A stretch of 64,000 nucleotides of DNA from NCBI GenBank assembly GCA_023091665.1, contig JALJCQ010000022.1, forward strand, positions 620,001 to 684,000. Reading direction: 5' to 3'. The stretch comes from Pythium myriotylum. Its lineage: Eukaryota > Oomycota > Peronosporomycetes > Pythiales > Pythiaceae. A program made the translations under genes and the position numbers. This document shows positions 10,673 through 20,861 of the stretch, in pieces. Position 1 is the first letter of the stretch, and each line of letters begins with the position of its first letter. The notes beneath the pieces were generated by a model. That model made no database searches. It was not told where the DNA came from and saw nothing but the letters and a program-made list of their open reading frames with translations.

Positions 10673-11673
10673 CTACACACGAGTCGAGATTTGAAGCAAG
10701 ACTTTCGTCGAGTTCCTCGCAAACGAGCGAACGGAATCTGGATCATCCTTGGACGGATCAAGAGCATCTGGCGTGTGCTGATCGACAAAGACAAGCTCTT
10801 CGTCGCGAGCGACCTTGAAAAGCTACCCATCCGATAATCGCCATTTCGGTGAGCGCGCAAGGTGCTAGAAATCAAATGCCGAGCGCACGTACGTCTTTCA
10901 ACTCGGTCTCGTCTGGCTTTTCTGCGTAGATCTCGCGGATTTGGTCGTTGTAGTAGTCGGCGATAGCCGACTTGACGCCCACGAGGTACGACGTGCTCAC
11001 GCCTTCGCCAAACAGACTCAGCAACGTGCCTGCCGTATGAGAACAAATAAGTCGTACCACGCTGACGGCCAGCTCAACCACACGTATGAAACGTCAACCC
11101 ACCAAGAGCGAAGCTGCTGCACTGAGCCAATGGCACGGTCACGCTCGGACGGAACCGGTAGCCGTCCTTCTCAACCGCCTTCACCAGGCGCTCAACGCCT
11201 CGGTCCTCGACCTGCTTCAGTTCCTGAAATCGCCCGACAAAATATCCTCTTCAATGGGTGCGAACTGCGTCCGTTCCAGCCCAAACCATCTCCCACCTCG
11301 AGCGTCTTCGTATGCGTCGCAGAGAACGAAGTCGAAGGTCCTCGCGCCGCCGACTGCAGCTGCAACCATCCGCCCAATCCCTCAGCACTCCTCCGCCTCC
11401 TACTCACATCGACATAGCCATTCGTCTCACCTTGGCGTCGAGCAGCGTGGCGCTCGCGACCTGCAGCGCGTGGCCGCATCGCAGCATCTCGCTGATCTCG
11501 AGGTCTTGCGCGCGCGGATGCACCGGCACGTCGCCACAGTTCTCTTCGAGCCAGTTCTTCCGCGCCGGCGATTCGCGGGCGTTCGAGCGAGCGCTCGAGA
11601 AGCGCGAGTGCGGCGCGCGAGGCCCGCGGAGGCCAGCGCGGCGCGCGGCGGCGACGGCGCGAGGCTGCATCAC
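10673..11673 (-). CDS. COQ7-like (demethoxyubiquinone hydroxylase family) protein, four exons
   Basis: Reading the minus strand gives exons 11673-11431, 11223-11103, 11029-10893 and 10822-10673, with donors GTGAGA, GTGGGT and GTACGT, acceptors TTTCAG, GGCAG and GGTAG, and matching phases. The joined length is 216 residues, close to usual COQ7. Residues 1-~35 are Arg/Ala/Ser-rich like a mitochondrial presequence. COQ7 hallmarks include YRFRPSVTVPL, SSFALGGTLLSLFGEGV, SAIADYYNDQIREIY and ARDEELVFVDQH. COQ7 hydroxylates demethoxyubiquinone in ubiquinone synthesis using a ferritin-like di-iron site. Here the expected ligand positions (HAGE, ExxH, AVEE, ELEH) read HALQ, EDRG, GVKS and ELVF, so the site looks lost. 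The first intron (207 bp) is the least certain joint. No single-ORF reading shows this gene. Confidence 0.78.
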
Positions 11674-12003
11674 TCGTGTCGGGGGCCACGAGTGACAGGT
11701 GCTCGATGGGGTTCGCTGGAGTGGAGTACCGCGGTTGGGGTATTAAGTACGATTATGTTAAGTACGAGAGTACAAGCGGACGTAAGGTAGAGAGCTCTTC
11801 AATGTAGCCATGTTCGGTGTTCGACAATGGACGTTGGCGATTCAGTCGCCATTGGGGGCGTTTTGTTTCGAAGTGAAGTCGGTTGAGATCAAACGGACGA
11901 TTCCTAAAGAGCCAACAGATGCATCGACGGATGCATTACAACGTATCGTCGAGAAAAGATTCTCCTGCGCGATCCTTCCAGAAAGTACAGAGCAAAGTAC
12001 TCG
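11674..12003. other. Short intergenic region with a dispersed repeat
   Basis: No gene is seen. Positions ~11866-11910 resemble part of a dispersed ~45-bp repeat (GAAGTC...TTGAGATCA...GATTCCTAA) that recurs at about 15205-15262 (inverted), 15408-15450 and 18090-18140. Confidence 0.5.
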
Positions 12004-12744
12004 TCACAAGCGGACAAACTCGACCTCGTCCTCGGCGCTGAACAGCCACGCCAACGTCGCACACACGTCCTGATCGCGCGGAAGCGGCTCGAATACAATA
12101 GGCTCAACGTCCTCACTACCAGAAGACACCCAATCGTCACACGACACCGACGAAAATTCAGACGATAACCTCGACGCATGGCCAGACGACGGCACAGGCG
12201 ACGACGCAGACCGACCACGAGAGTCGCCCGGACGGTAGACGTTGTGGCTGAGCTTGATATGGCGGCGTAGGTTTCCAGGAGTACTAAAGACCCTGCCGCA
12301 CGAGAGAATGGTGCACCGGTGGACGTCGGAGCCTCCGAAGTGGGACGTCATGTGTCGTTCGAGCTTGGCTTCGCTGGAGAACTCACACGCACATCCGTCG
12401 ATGAGGCATTTGAGTGGTCTGTCGAGCCACGGGTGGGTCCTCTTGTGGCGAGCGAGGTTGCCAGACGTGGCGAAACCTCTACGACAGGACCGAACGGGAC
12501 ACACAAAGGGTCGTTGGCCAGTGTGGGCGTTCATGTGGTCTTTGAGAGCATTGGTTCTCTTGAATCGTATCGAGCATCCAGGGAAGGGACATGCGTAGGG
12601 TCTCACGTGGTCGTTCGAGTCCTTGTTGGGTGGGATGTGGGTCGTTTGTTGTGTTTGAGTTGTTACGCAGGGGGTATGGTCACTGACGGAGTTGGTGGAC
12701 TTGCACGTACTTGGGTCGAATCCTCGGCGACTGTTGAGAAACAT
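12004..12744 (-). CDS. C2H2 zinc-finger protein, four fingers (copy 1)
   Basis: A 246-residue product. Four C2H2 fingers span roughly residues 50-175: CPFPGC...HMNAH, CPVRSC...HKRTH, CLIDGC...HMTSH and CTILSC...HIKLSH. The two-residue spacing PxGC/PVxSC with long linkers resembles TFIIIA-like oomycete fingers. A Ser-rich stretch and an acidic, hydrophobic tail (FEPLP...ATLAWLFSAEDEVEF) follow, suggesting a nuclear DNA-binding regulator with an activation-like tail. Target sites are unknown. The DNA of the whole CDS is nearly identical to 15670-16410; only the last three or four residues differ (EFVRL here, DFLSV there). Confidence 0.8.
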   Translation of the reverse strand: MFLNSRRGFDPSTCKSTNSVSDHTPCVTTQTQQTTHIPPNKDSNDHVRPYACPFPGCSIRFKRTNALKDHMNAHTGQRPFVCPVRSCRRGFATSGNLARHKRTHPWLDRPLKCLIDGCACEFSSEAKLERHMTSHFGGSDVHRCTILSCGRVFSTPGNLRRHIKLSHNVYRPGDSRGRSASSPVPSSGHASRLSSEFSSVSCDDWVSSGSEDVEPIVFEPLPRDQDVCATLAWLFSAEDEVEFVRL

Positions 12745-12745
12745 T
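12020..12745 (-). repeat. 726-bp duplicated segment covering the zinc-finger CDS (copy 1)
   Basis: Matches 15686-16411 at a constant offset of 3666 with very few differences. Homology stops within a few bases of the start and stop codons; flanking DNA is unrelated. Confidence 0.85.
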
Positions 12746-14412
12746 CCTCTGGCCGCTTTGGCGCTTTGAGCGAAGAATTGTCAATGCCACGACTTCAAGC
12801 TTGGAATTGATTAGATATTACTGAGCTTATCTCGGAGTTTGATTGATCTTTGGAACTTCGGGATAGTGCCGGTATTAGTTTTGCCATTTTGTGGGTGTCT
12901 GCCGAACCGATCTGAACTATCCAACTCGAAGGATGCTTCGCGGAAGAAGTCGGCGCGTAAAAGTTACCAGAGCTACTCTACGATGATGACGATACGTTTG
13001 GTCACGATTGTTGTGTCGGCTATTTGTGTGCATCGCCGAGTCGGGCGGCAGGGCTGTCTAGCGATTTGCGGTGGAAGATGGTTGCAATTTCCTGACCCTC
13101 AACTGGAGGCCACGTAGCTTCTTCAGATGGCTCTCAGCAAGTGATCGGGGCAACCAGCTGGGTTGCAGACGCAACCTACTCTACAACGCGACACGGCCAC
13201 TGTCCTTGTCAATCAGTAGTGGAGACCTTCCGTCGGGCATATTGGTGTTTGATGCGTAACGGATGGCTAGTTCGATTGATAATACTCCATCACGACGGTG
13301 TCGATGTATTGTGCACTCGCCATCTCAACTGCCCAAATGTCTCTCTTGAGTGCAACCGGCAGAACGAAACGAATGACGCATCTCGATGGGGAAATTCCTC
13401 AATGACTGCCTATCATGTAGTCCACTTAACGGCCCACGAGGAGCGCAAAGTAGAGGATACGGCCCGTGTCTATCCATCCCATCCCATCCCATTAAGGAAG
13501 ACTAGGCTTCTTTGGGTGAGGGTTCAAGCCTGGATTCGAAGAAGAGTGAGATGGATCAGAACCGGAAAGGAGATTGCACAGCTTGCAGACGCGACTCTAG
13601 TCCAGCTGGAGCCCCCAACCCTCGTCAAAGAATACTGTTGTCAATGGTCCAAGCGAAGTCATCGAGTGTCTTGGCGACGCTCATTTGATCGCTCTCACGC
13701 TTCCTCGTCGTTCGTGGGAATCCACGTGGCAGAACGGAAGACTAGCGGACTGGATCTCGTCGTGACTGGCATCTGCAACAAAACGACCACCAGGTTGGAC
13801 AGTCGTCAGCCACATGACGAATCCAACAGTGGTCAGTTCCGCGCGACAGTACTGTACAGTACAATACGCATTGGGTTGCGGCCAACGCACCATGGACGGA
13901 GCTCTTGTCATGGTGGATGATTACAATAAACAACGACTTTTAAGTCATTGTTCATCCGACTTTGCCCTGTTAGTACAGTCAGGCTGATCGAACGACGGAG
14001 CAAATTGTCGCCACATGCTTAACTGACGATAATTTGGTGTTCTTTGCCTGGTCTGGCCGCTAACGCAATTGGCACAGCGACGGTGCATACCTGCCCTTCG
14101 GCCGTTCTGCGCCTCCCACTTGAGGTGGCGATCGAGTGGAGTTGTCAAAATGGCCTCGCCAAGACGTGAAAAAAATGCGCCAGTCGTTATCACAGCAGCA
14201 CGGAAAATCACATGTCGGTCACAGGTGAACTTTGATATGAGCCACTTTGGGTTGACAGAAGTAACAGTGTTTAGTCCACCAATTCTCGCAAAGAACTCAC
14301 GTGGCTTTTCCGGGCTTCATTGAAGAACACAAACTCCACGAAGAGTGTCAAGATGCGAGTGAATCGCCAACTATCACACCATCTAAGACCGCCCTGAGAA
14401 CCCCGACTTCAA
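12746..14412. other. Intergenic region, no gene recognised
   Basis: Several open frames exist, including a 259-codon frame at 13141-13920, but none has domain signatures or gene-like composition. A GTACTGTACAGTAC palindrome is near 13850. Confidence 0.4.
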
Positions 14413-14616
14413 GTGTGGCCAGACAATACTGCACCATTCGAACTTCTACGCGAGTGGCGTCACCACATTCACGCACACAACAAGATGGCCGATTTTACAG
14501 CGAATGCCACGATGGATTCCAAGAGAAACCTCCCGATATTTCATCCGTCCGATCGCCCAGAATGGCGAGGACTTCAACCCCTCCTTCAAGGCGACTATCT
14601 TCAGTATCTTCAGTGA
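14413..14616 (+). pseudogene. LINE 3' end fragment: RNase H C-terminus
   Basis: The frame encodes a segment with the signature H-A-H-N-K-M-A-D-x-x-A-N-x-x-M-D-S, which closes the RNase H domain of LINEs seen elsewhere in this window (18161-19263, 23788-24662). Nothing of the upstream RNase H core or reverse transcriptase is adjacent, so it is a short relic. Confidence 0.6.
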
Positions 14617-14923
14617 AAGGCCTCCACTGCGAGTATGGCCCCAGTGCAGTAGCGCCCCCTCACATATCAAAGCTATCATTGTTCACGCTGATGTAACACA
14701 ATAGACTCCAACTTTCGTCATCATCATCATTACCATTCGAACTTCGCCCCTCGCTTTTGCATACAACTTCTTCTTCACCACACGGCCCGCCATTTCCGAC
14801 CAAGTCGACAAAAGACCCGACGACTGCCTCTGGCGCTACGAGTTCTCGACGGTGATGGCGTAGCGATAGGGCATATGATTAGAGCGATCACGCGAGTACC
14901 AAAGGTGGTTCCTCTTCTATAGT

Positions 14924-15175
14924 TTGCAGGCAAAGCCGAAGCTATTTGAAGACCAGCGCGCAAGGCCGCTAACAGATGCACTCGGAATCGACAGCTGGAT
15001 CCACCATTATCGAACGCACAACAAGATGGCCGACGCTATGGCCAACTTGGCAATGGACTCTCAAGCCAGCGCTCAAGTTCTCCACCCAACCTCGCGGGAC
15101 GGCCACTCCGACCTTCCCGATCTGCTCTCCAACGATCTACTTCCGTGGTGGACTTCCTCCCCACCGCGTTGAGCA
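14924..15175 (+). pseudogene. LINE 3' end fragment: RNase H C-terminus
   Basis: The frame contains R-T-H-N-K-M-A-D-A-M-A-N-L-A-M-D-S and ends LLPWWTSSPPR-stop. It aligns with the end of the LINE relic at 18161 (HNDLSPWWTSP). Same strand as the fragment at 14413, ~300 bp away, so they are two decayed 3' ends. Confidence 0.65.
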
Positions 15176-15669
15176 ACCGTAGATTTTGCACGTACTGCAT
15201 GTAGCTATTAGGAATCACACAGTTGATCTCAATAGACTTCACTTCGAAACGAAACGAAACAAAGCTATTGGGAGAAGCGCCGTAATTCGCACGTGCTCCG
15301 GTCGTTGGGTTGGGTGAAGAAACCTGACTGCTTCTGGCTGCTTTAGGTCTCGTCAATGGGAAGCTCAGGGTGATACATTCACACATCAACTATTGAACGA
15401 TTGAATAGGATGAAAGTGAAGTCTATTGAGCGCATTAAATGTACCCTAATCTATCGAACGATTACCTACCGGTAGGATTGATTCTCCTCGCCATTTTGCG
15501 TGAGCACTCACACGACAGGAGAGATTACTTCTCAAACCCAAGGCTATTAGGACACAATTATACCAGATATACCTGAATTACGGCAAGTAAACGGCTGAGA
15601 CTGATGATAATGAAATGACGTCTTTTGTCTTGCTGAACATGAGCTACACAACCTCCAGATGACTCTTCT
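15176..15669. other. Intergenic region with dispersed short repeats
   Basis: No gene. Contains two copies of the dispersed GAAGTCTATTGAG repeat in opposite orientations (~15205-15262 minus, ~15408-15450 plus). Confidence 0.45.
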
Positions 15670-16410
15670 TCAAACGCTAAGAAAGTCGACCTCGTCCTCG
15701 GCGCTGAACAGCCACGCCAACGTCGCACACACGTCCTGATCGCGCGGAAGCGGCTCAAATACAATAGGCTCAACGTCCTCACTACCAGAAGACACCCAAT
15801 CGTCACACGACACCGACGAAAATTCAGACGATAACCTCGACGCATGGCCAGACGACGGCACAGGCGACGACGCAGACCGACCACGAGAGTCGCCCGGACG
15901 GTAGACGTTGTGGCTGAGCTTGATATGGCGGCGTAGGTTTCCAGGAGTACTAAAGACCCTGCCGCACGAGAGAATGGTGCACCGGTGGACGTCGGAGCCT
16001 CCGAAGTGGGACGTCATGTGTCGTTCGAGCTTGGCTTCGCTGGAGAACTCACACGCACATCCGTCGATGAGGCATTTGAGTGGTCTGTCGAGCCACGGGT
16101 GGGTCCTCTTGTGGCGAGCGAGGTTGCCAGACGTGGCGAAACCTCTACGACAGGACCGAACGGGACACACAAAGGGTCGTTGGCCAGTGTGGGCGTTCAT
16201 GTGGTCTTTGAGAGCATTGGTTCTCTTGAATCGTATCGAGCATCCAGGGAAGGGACATGCGTAGGGTCTCACGTGGTCGTTCGAGTCCTTGTTGGGTGGG
16301 ATGTGGGTCGTTTGTTGTGTTTGAGTTGTTACGCAGGGGGTATGGTCACTGACGGAGTTGGTGGACTTGCACGTACTTGGGTCGAATCCTCGGAGACTGG
16401 TGAGAAACAT
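15670..16410 (-). CDS. C2H2 zinc-finger protein, four fingers (copy 2)
   Basis: A 246-residue near-duplicate of the copy at 12004-12744, with the same four C2H2 fingers and acidic tail ending WLFSAEDEVDFLSV. The frame is open 22 codons further upstream (to 16476), but homology to copy 1 begins at the ATG at 16410, so that start is chosen. The same nuclear DNA-binding role is inferred. Near-identity over the whole CDS but not the flanks means recent duplication or conversion. Whether both copies have promoters is unknown. Confidence 0.78.
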   Translation of the reverse strand: MFLTSLRGFDPSTCKSTNSVSDHTPCVTTQTQQTTHIPPNKDSNDHVRPYACPFPGCSIRFKRTNALKDHMNAHTGQRPFVCPVRSCRRGFATSGNLARHKRTHPWLDRPLKCLIDGCACEFSSEAKLERHMTSHFGGSDVHRCTILSCGRVFSTPGNLRRHIKLSHNVYRPGDSRGRSASSPVPSSGHASRLSSEFSSVSCDDWVSSGSEDVEPIVFEPLPRDQDVCATLAWLFSAEDEVDFLSV

Positions 16411-16411
16411 T
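15686..16411 (-). repeat. 726-bp duplicated segment covering the zinc-finger CDS (copy 2)
   Basis: Partner of 12020-12745. Differences seen include the third base region near 15763 and two changes near 16394-16400. Confidence 0.85.
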
Positions 16412-16864
16412 GCTGAACGAGTTACTTTTGTTGCTTTGCGTAATTTTGTCGAGTGAACATCGAATGAGGACGTCAAGCATGGGACCTCTTGCGTAGTCGT
16501 TGTTGAACCTGGACGTCCTTGGTAGTGTACTTGGAGACGCCAAGTTGGCGTCTCATATGAGTGGGACTGGCTATGCTCAATTCACGCTTCTCTTGATTGC
16601 TGGCGAGGCAAAGAGGCGTTGCGGTAAGCGAAGGTTCGAGTTTGCCGTGCCGATCCGAACTATCCAAACCATGGACCATGTGGTGGTCGGGGAAGTATTA
16701 CATACAGTATTTCTGTATTTTTCAAACACGGCAATCCGTCTTTGGTACGTCGTCAATATACTTTACGGCGCTGCTGCGTGAAAAAACATGGCGTTTCACG
16801 ACGGACATGAGGTACACTAGCTCAGGCTGTGGAATATTTTGTGCAGCAGCATCTACTTATGATT

Positions 16865-16980
16865 AACCTTGTTCTCAGATCTGACGCTCGGCGGGGCTCT
16901 TTTGTTTCGTTTTTTTTTGTATTACTGAGAGTTAGGGCGTCTAACGCTCAGTAATACAAAAAAAAAAACCTTGTTCTCAG
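16865..16980. repeat. Fold-back hairpin between 14-bp direct repeats
   Basis: Arms GTATTACTGAG (16919-16929) and CTCAGTAATAC (16947-16957) are exact inverted repeats. They are extended outward by a T-run (16910-16918) pairing with an A-run (16958-16968), and inward by GTTAG/CTAAC around the loop GGCGT. The unit lies between two exact copies of AACCTTGTTCTCAG (16865-16878 and 16967-16980). This looks like a small insertion with a target duplication or a slippage product. Confidence 0.8.
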
Positions 16981-16984
16981 AGCT

Positions 16985-17005
16985 CCCCCCCCCCCCCCCC
17001 CCCCC
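16985..17005 (+). repeat. Poly-C homopolymer, 21 bases
   Basis: An uninterrupted run of 21 C immediately downstream of the hairpin unit. Its length may be unreliable in the assembly. Confidence 0.9.
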
Positions 17006-18160
17006 ACCTCCCACATGCTTGGAGAAATCGATCACGGAATTTCTACGGCTTCTTGTCGACCTTTTGTGGTGGTTTCGTACGAAGGCCTCAACATATTGAA
17101 GCCTACTGTTGGATGCAATCGACTCCCGGTTGAGTCAGTGGTCCTCCTCACGCCCCTGTGTACCACCGAAGACCACTCTCCCCGTTAGAATTCCGATGCA
17201 ATTCGAAGAATAATTTTTTATCCAGAATTCATCACCCAGCTTCAGTACCGGAGCGGAGGGTTCCTGAAAGATTGCTGGCATGGCATCAAGTAGGTAACGT
17301 TAATCTTTTGGGCAACACTGGGCACCGACACCAAATTTATCGTCAAGTTGGTATTCTAACCATAGATACCATGTTCTTCACATGCATCTGTCTGGATTCC
17401 GCACCTCTCCGAACTCTGTCCTGACTCAACTTGACCAAGCAGAAATCGACCCGTCATGTGTTGCATCCAGATATGAATGGGGGCGATCAATGTGTGTTCT
17501 CGATGACAGGCGCTGGTGTTGCCATCCAATCACCAGGTCCTCGGTCACTCTCTAAATGTCGTCTCACGCCTGTTCGTCAAACCGGAAGTCCCACAGATGG
17601 CTTCACAACTCTCCACGACACGTTCGACGTTGCGCAAGTTTTCATGGCTGAGACTGGCCGATTGCGCATCAATTGGACGACCCTGCCCAATGAACAAGTA
17701 TGAAACCATATCTGTATTTGTCGAAAGAAACAAGTGCTATCTACTTCTGGCTTCTAGAAGACGCGACATTGATCCACTTTGGAAAGGTCAAAGATCTCGG
17801 ATCGGCCCGCACGATAGAGGCCCCACGATCGTCTTGTCTGAAACTCAATAGGACAGATTGCCACATTGGCGCGCATTAACCCATTACAGTTTGGCTCTCG
17901 CCTGGTCCAAATGGTTTTCGCACAACGATTATCTAGCCATGAAGGCTCTTGCTCGGCCGTACACCTTATCAAGCTTTTATGGCTAAGACCAATTGTCGAC
18001 CGAATCAAGAAGCGATTGCCTTTCTTCTAAGTGATGTCATAGTTTCTTCGTTGCCAAAACAACCAACGCTGTGGTCATGGCGATGCAAATGATGCAAATG
18101 AAGTCTATTGAGTTCATCCTGTGAATCCTAATAGCTTGTGGGGGGCTGTTACAATTAGAC

Positions 18161-19263
18161 CTATGGGGCTTCAACATGGCGGCGCGGAGATGTCCACCAT
18201 GGACTCAGGTCATTGTGCAGCAACTTCGCCAAGTCGGCAGTGTCGGCTTGGGAGGAGAGGGTGATAGCGTGGGTGGCTGTGCCCGAGGTCAGGCCAAGCT
18301 TGACCAGTTTCCCAGCCATCTTGTTGTAGGCCCGGGGATGTGGGGTCCACGCTGAGACTTCAACGAGGTCAGCGATTTTGCGCGCATGCAGAAAGAGATT
18401 GCGTAGCGCGGTAGGTCGAGGAGGGCGATGATCACGAAGCAGCCGAATGAGTGCCGTGCTGTGACTGAGAACTTCCAGCTGGGTGATGTTGAGTTCCCGG
18501 GCCGCTTGAAGGCCTGCAGGTAGACCTTTGTAGGCGGCCTGGTGGGATGTAGCACCAGCGGCCGCGAGGATGGCGCTTGTGGCCCAGATAATTGAGGCCT
18601 CTCCGGAGGCTTTGGCCGCTCTGATGAGGACGGCCCCTGCCGCGGACATTTGGGAAGCACCAGACGAACCCCCATCGAGGAATAGGAGGTGGGTGTGAGC
18701 TTGGGCGGATGGGCCCGTAAGGTGGGCGGCCGGTGGGACGATCAACTTGGTACAAAAGGTTGTGCGGAGTTCGCCAACCAGGGTAGCCTCCGCTGGGGTG
18801 GAAGATGGTTCTGCCGCGAGCCGGGTGCTAAGCACTCGGAGGGCGGCTTGACAGTTGGCGTCGTGGAGTACCTTGGCGTGATTCAACGACCATAGCTTCG
18901 CGTCGTCGGAGCTTTTGGTTCTCCATGCCTGGAGGAAGACCAGTGACTCCAGCACGATCTGCCTCCACACCTCCTGCAGGACTGGGAACGGATCCGCCGC
19001 AGGGTCGTCGGTTTCACGGTGGCCCTGGTGAAGCGAAGCGAACTCCCAGACTTTCGAAGGTGTTTGAGGCAGACGTAATCTGAAGATGGCTTGAAAAAAC
19101 AGACCGCTCGGGGGAACTCCCGGGGCCGGTCCACAGCCCGAGGCGCTTCTACCAAGTCTTGACGATATCCCAGATCTTCTCTGCCGCAGGACACTGCCAG
19201 ATGATTTGGAAAGTGGTACCACCACGAGGACCGAGCTCCGGGCAGTGCGGGCAACCGCGGCGG
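18161..19263 (-). pseudogene. LINE (non-LTR retrotransposon) 3' end: zinc knuckle and dead RNase H
   Basis: On the minus strand, ~19263-19145 encodes a Cys-rich motif (CPHCPEL...IIWQCPAAEKIW) typical of the region after a LINE reverse transcriptase. A frame change then leads into a 354-codon frame. Its second half is an RNase H domain beginning HLLFLDGGSSG and ending in the linker RAYNKMAGKL...LLHNDLSPWWTSP. Of the RNase H catalytic residues only the first Asp is kept: the Glu of the A-E-Y motif reads A-A-Y, and the G-D-S motif reads S-H-S. With the frame break this is a dead relic. Confidence 0.75.
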
Positions 19264-20153
19264 TTGTGGAAGCTATCCCAGCCTGGGAGCCTCTGTGACT
19301 TGATCTTGGCTGTGGTCATGGCGATCTGACCTCACTCCCACAAACCTGGTGGCCTTCTCGTCTCTCAAACGTCCAGCCCCACAACACAGGAGGGAGGGTT
19401 GATGGTTCCCATACAAGGTTTGCCTGTGATTGGCTGAACTTAACTTCAACTCGAGAGAATTTCTGCGAACGCGGTGGACAGAGTATGGTGAACGCGAAGC
19501 ACAAAGAGTGTGGTGAACGCGAAGCACAATTAAAATCGTGCCTCACATTTCTGATACTCTGGGCTGACGAGCGTGGCCAGTGCAGGATACACGCGATGTG
19601 TTGCCAACTTGTCTTGGCAAGAATGCCGAGCCCCACGAGCACGAGCACAACGTACGCACGGAGGAAGCGTTTTCATTTGTTTGTTTGTCCACCTCTAGCT
19701 GCAGTGGCGTTTCCTGGTTCAGAGCAACGGAGTTGGCATTATCCACTATACCAAATACCTTTCGACAGCTCATCTTACTGCCAAATCCAGTGGAGAACAC
19801 CTTACTGATCAATACCATGATTCTTCTTTTGTTTTCAGAAGTAAAACGAACGATTTCTCTAACCACCAACGCATGACGAGAATCGCAATGTTTCTAGGAT
19901 CTCTTAGTTTCTGGGATCTCTCCGTGCGATCGCAACCATTTCAACTTCGACAAAATCTGATTCTTCTCTACAGCTCAATTGGACCGACACCAACGTACTT
20001 GTTACTTGGCGGGTTGATGCTCCGAAGATCATGTACGGTTCCATGCCCTAGCAGAGACAAGTGCATCTTAGGCATTACGAAAGGAAAGTAAAATGCACTA
20101 AAAGAACATCAACTGTATTTAGATGCACGCGTAAGCATTCGCCACTGGAGTGC
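19264..20153. other. Intergenic region, no gene recognised
   Basis: Short frames only. A short direct repeat around 19483-19528 (GTGAACGCGAAGCACAA twice) is visible. Confidence 0.4.
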
Positions 20154-20861
20154 TCAAACGGTCACAAACTCGGTGGTATCGTCACCGTAGAATAACCACA
20201 GCAAAGCCTCGTAATTATCCTGACCATGGGAGTTCGGATCGTACGCAATTGGTTCGATTTCACCGTTTGCTGACTCGATCGAATCTTCAGGAGATTCGAT
20301 GTGCACCTTTTGATCACTCGGAACCGTTGGCGACGACGCTGAGCGAGGGCGCGACCCACGTGAGTGGTAGACATTGTGGGTAATCTTGATGTGTCGCCGA
20401 AGGTTACCCGGTGTGCTGAACACCTTGCCACACGATAGGATCGTGCAGCGATGACCAGTGTATCCGTCAAAGTGGGACTGCATGTGACGCTCGAGCTTTG
20501 CCTCGCTCAAAAACTCGCACGCGCACCCGTCGACCAGGCACGGGAGCGGCTTGACGAGCCATGGGTGAACGACTCGCTTATGACGGCCTAGGTTGCCCGA
20601 GGTCGCGAAGCCTCGACCGCACGTGCGAACAGGGCAGACGAACGGGCGGTCGCCCGTGTGCGAGTTGACGTGGTCTTTGAGCGAGTATCGGCGTTTGAAG
20701 ACCTGATCACATCCCGGAAATGGGCACGCATGCCGCCGTTCTGACGTCGGAACATCGCCGTCAACCGAAGCGTGTGACGAGCAATCGGACATTCCGGACG
20801 GACTGGCAGGCGGGACTGGCATCTGGAGTGGCGCGCTCTCGGGACTTGTGCTCCCTTTCAT
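20154..20861 (-). CDS. C2H2 zinc-finger protein, four fingers (diverged paralogue)
   Basis: A 235-residue product with the same plan as the copies at 12004 and 15670: four C2H2 fingers at ~45-170 (CPFPGCDQVFKRRYS..., CPVRTC..., CLVDGC..., CTILSC...), a Ser-rich linker, and an acidic tail ending ALLWLFYGDDTTEFVTV. Sequence differs throughout and the N-terminus is Pro/Ser-rich, so this is an older, independently maintained paralogue and the best candidate for the functional family member here. The start is the first ATG in frame after a short leader. It presumably acts in the nucleus as a DNA-binding regulator; targets are unknown. Confidence 0.85.
   Translation of the reverse strand: MKGSTSPESAPLQMPVPPASPSGMSDCSSHASVDGDVPTSERRHACPFPGCDQVFKRRYSLKDHVNSHTGDRPFVCPVRTCGRGFATSGNLGRHKRVVHPWLVKPLPCLVDGCACEFLSEAKLERHMQSHFDGYTGHRCTILSCGKVFSTPGNLRRHIKITHNVYHSRGSRPRSASSPTVPSDQKVHIESPEDSIESANGEIEPIAYDPNSHGQDNYEALLWLFYGDDTTEFVTV

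Larger units (their letters stand above)
16411..18160. other. Intergenic region with a hairpin and a poly-C tract
   Basis: No gene recognised. It contains a fold-back hairpin flanked by direct repeats (16865-16980), a run of 21 C (16985-17005) and one more copy of the dispersed GAAGTCTATTGAG repeat near 18095. Confidence 0.5.

Noticed and set aside
13141..13920. 259-codon frame in the intergenic region
   Set aside because: No recognisable domain and an irregular composition (many Arg, Trp and Cys). Chance ORFs of this size occur in such sequence.
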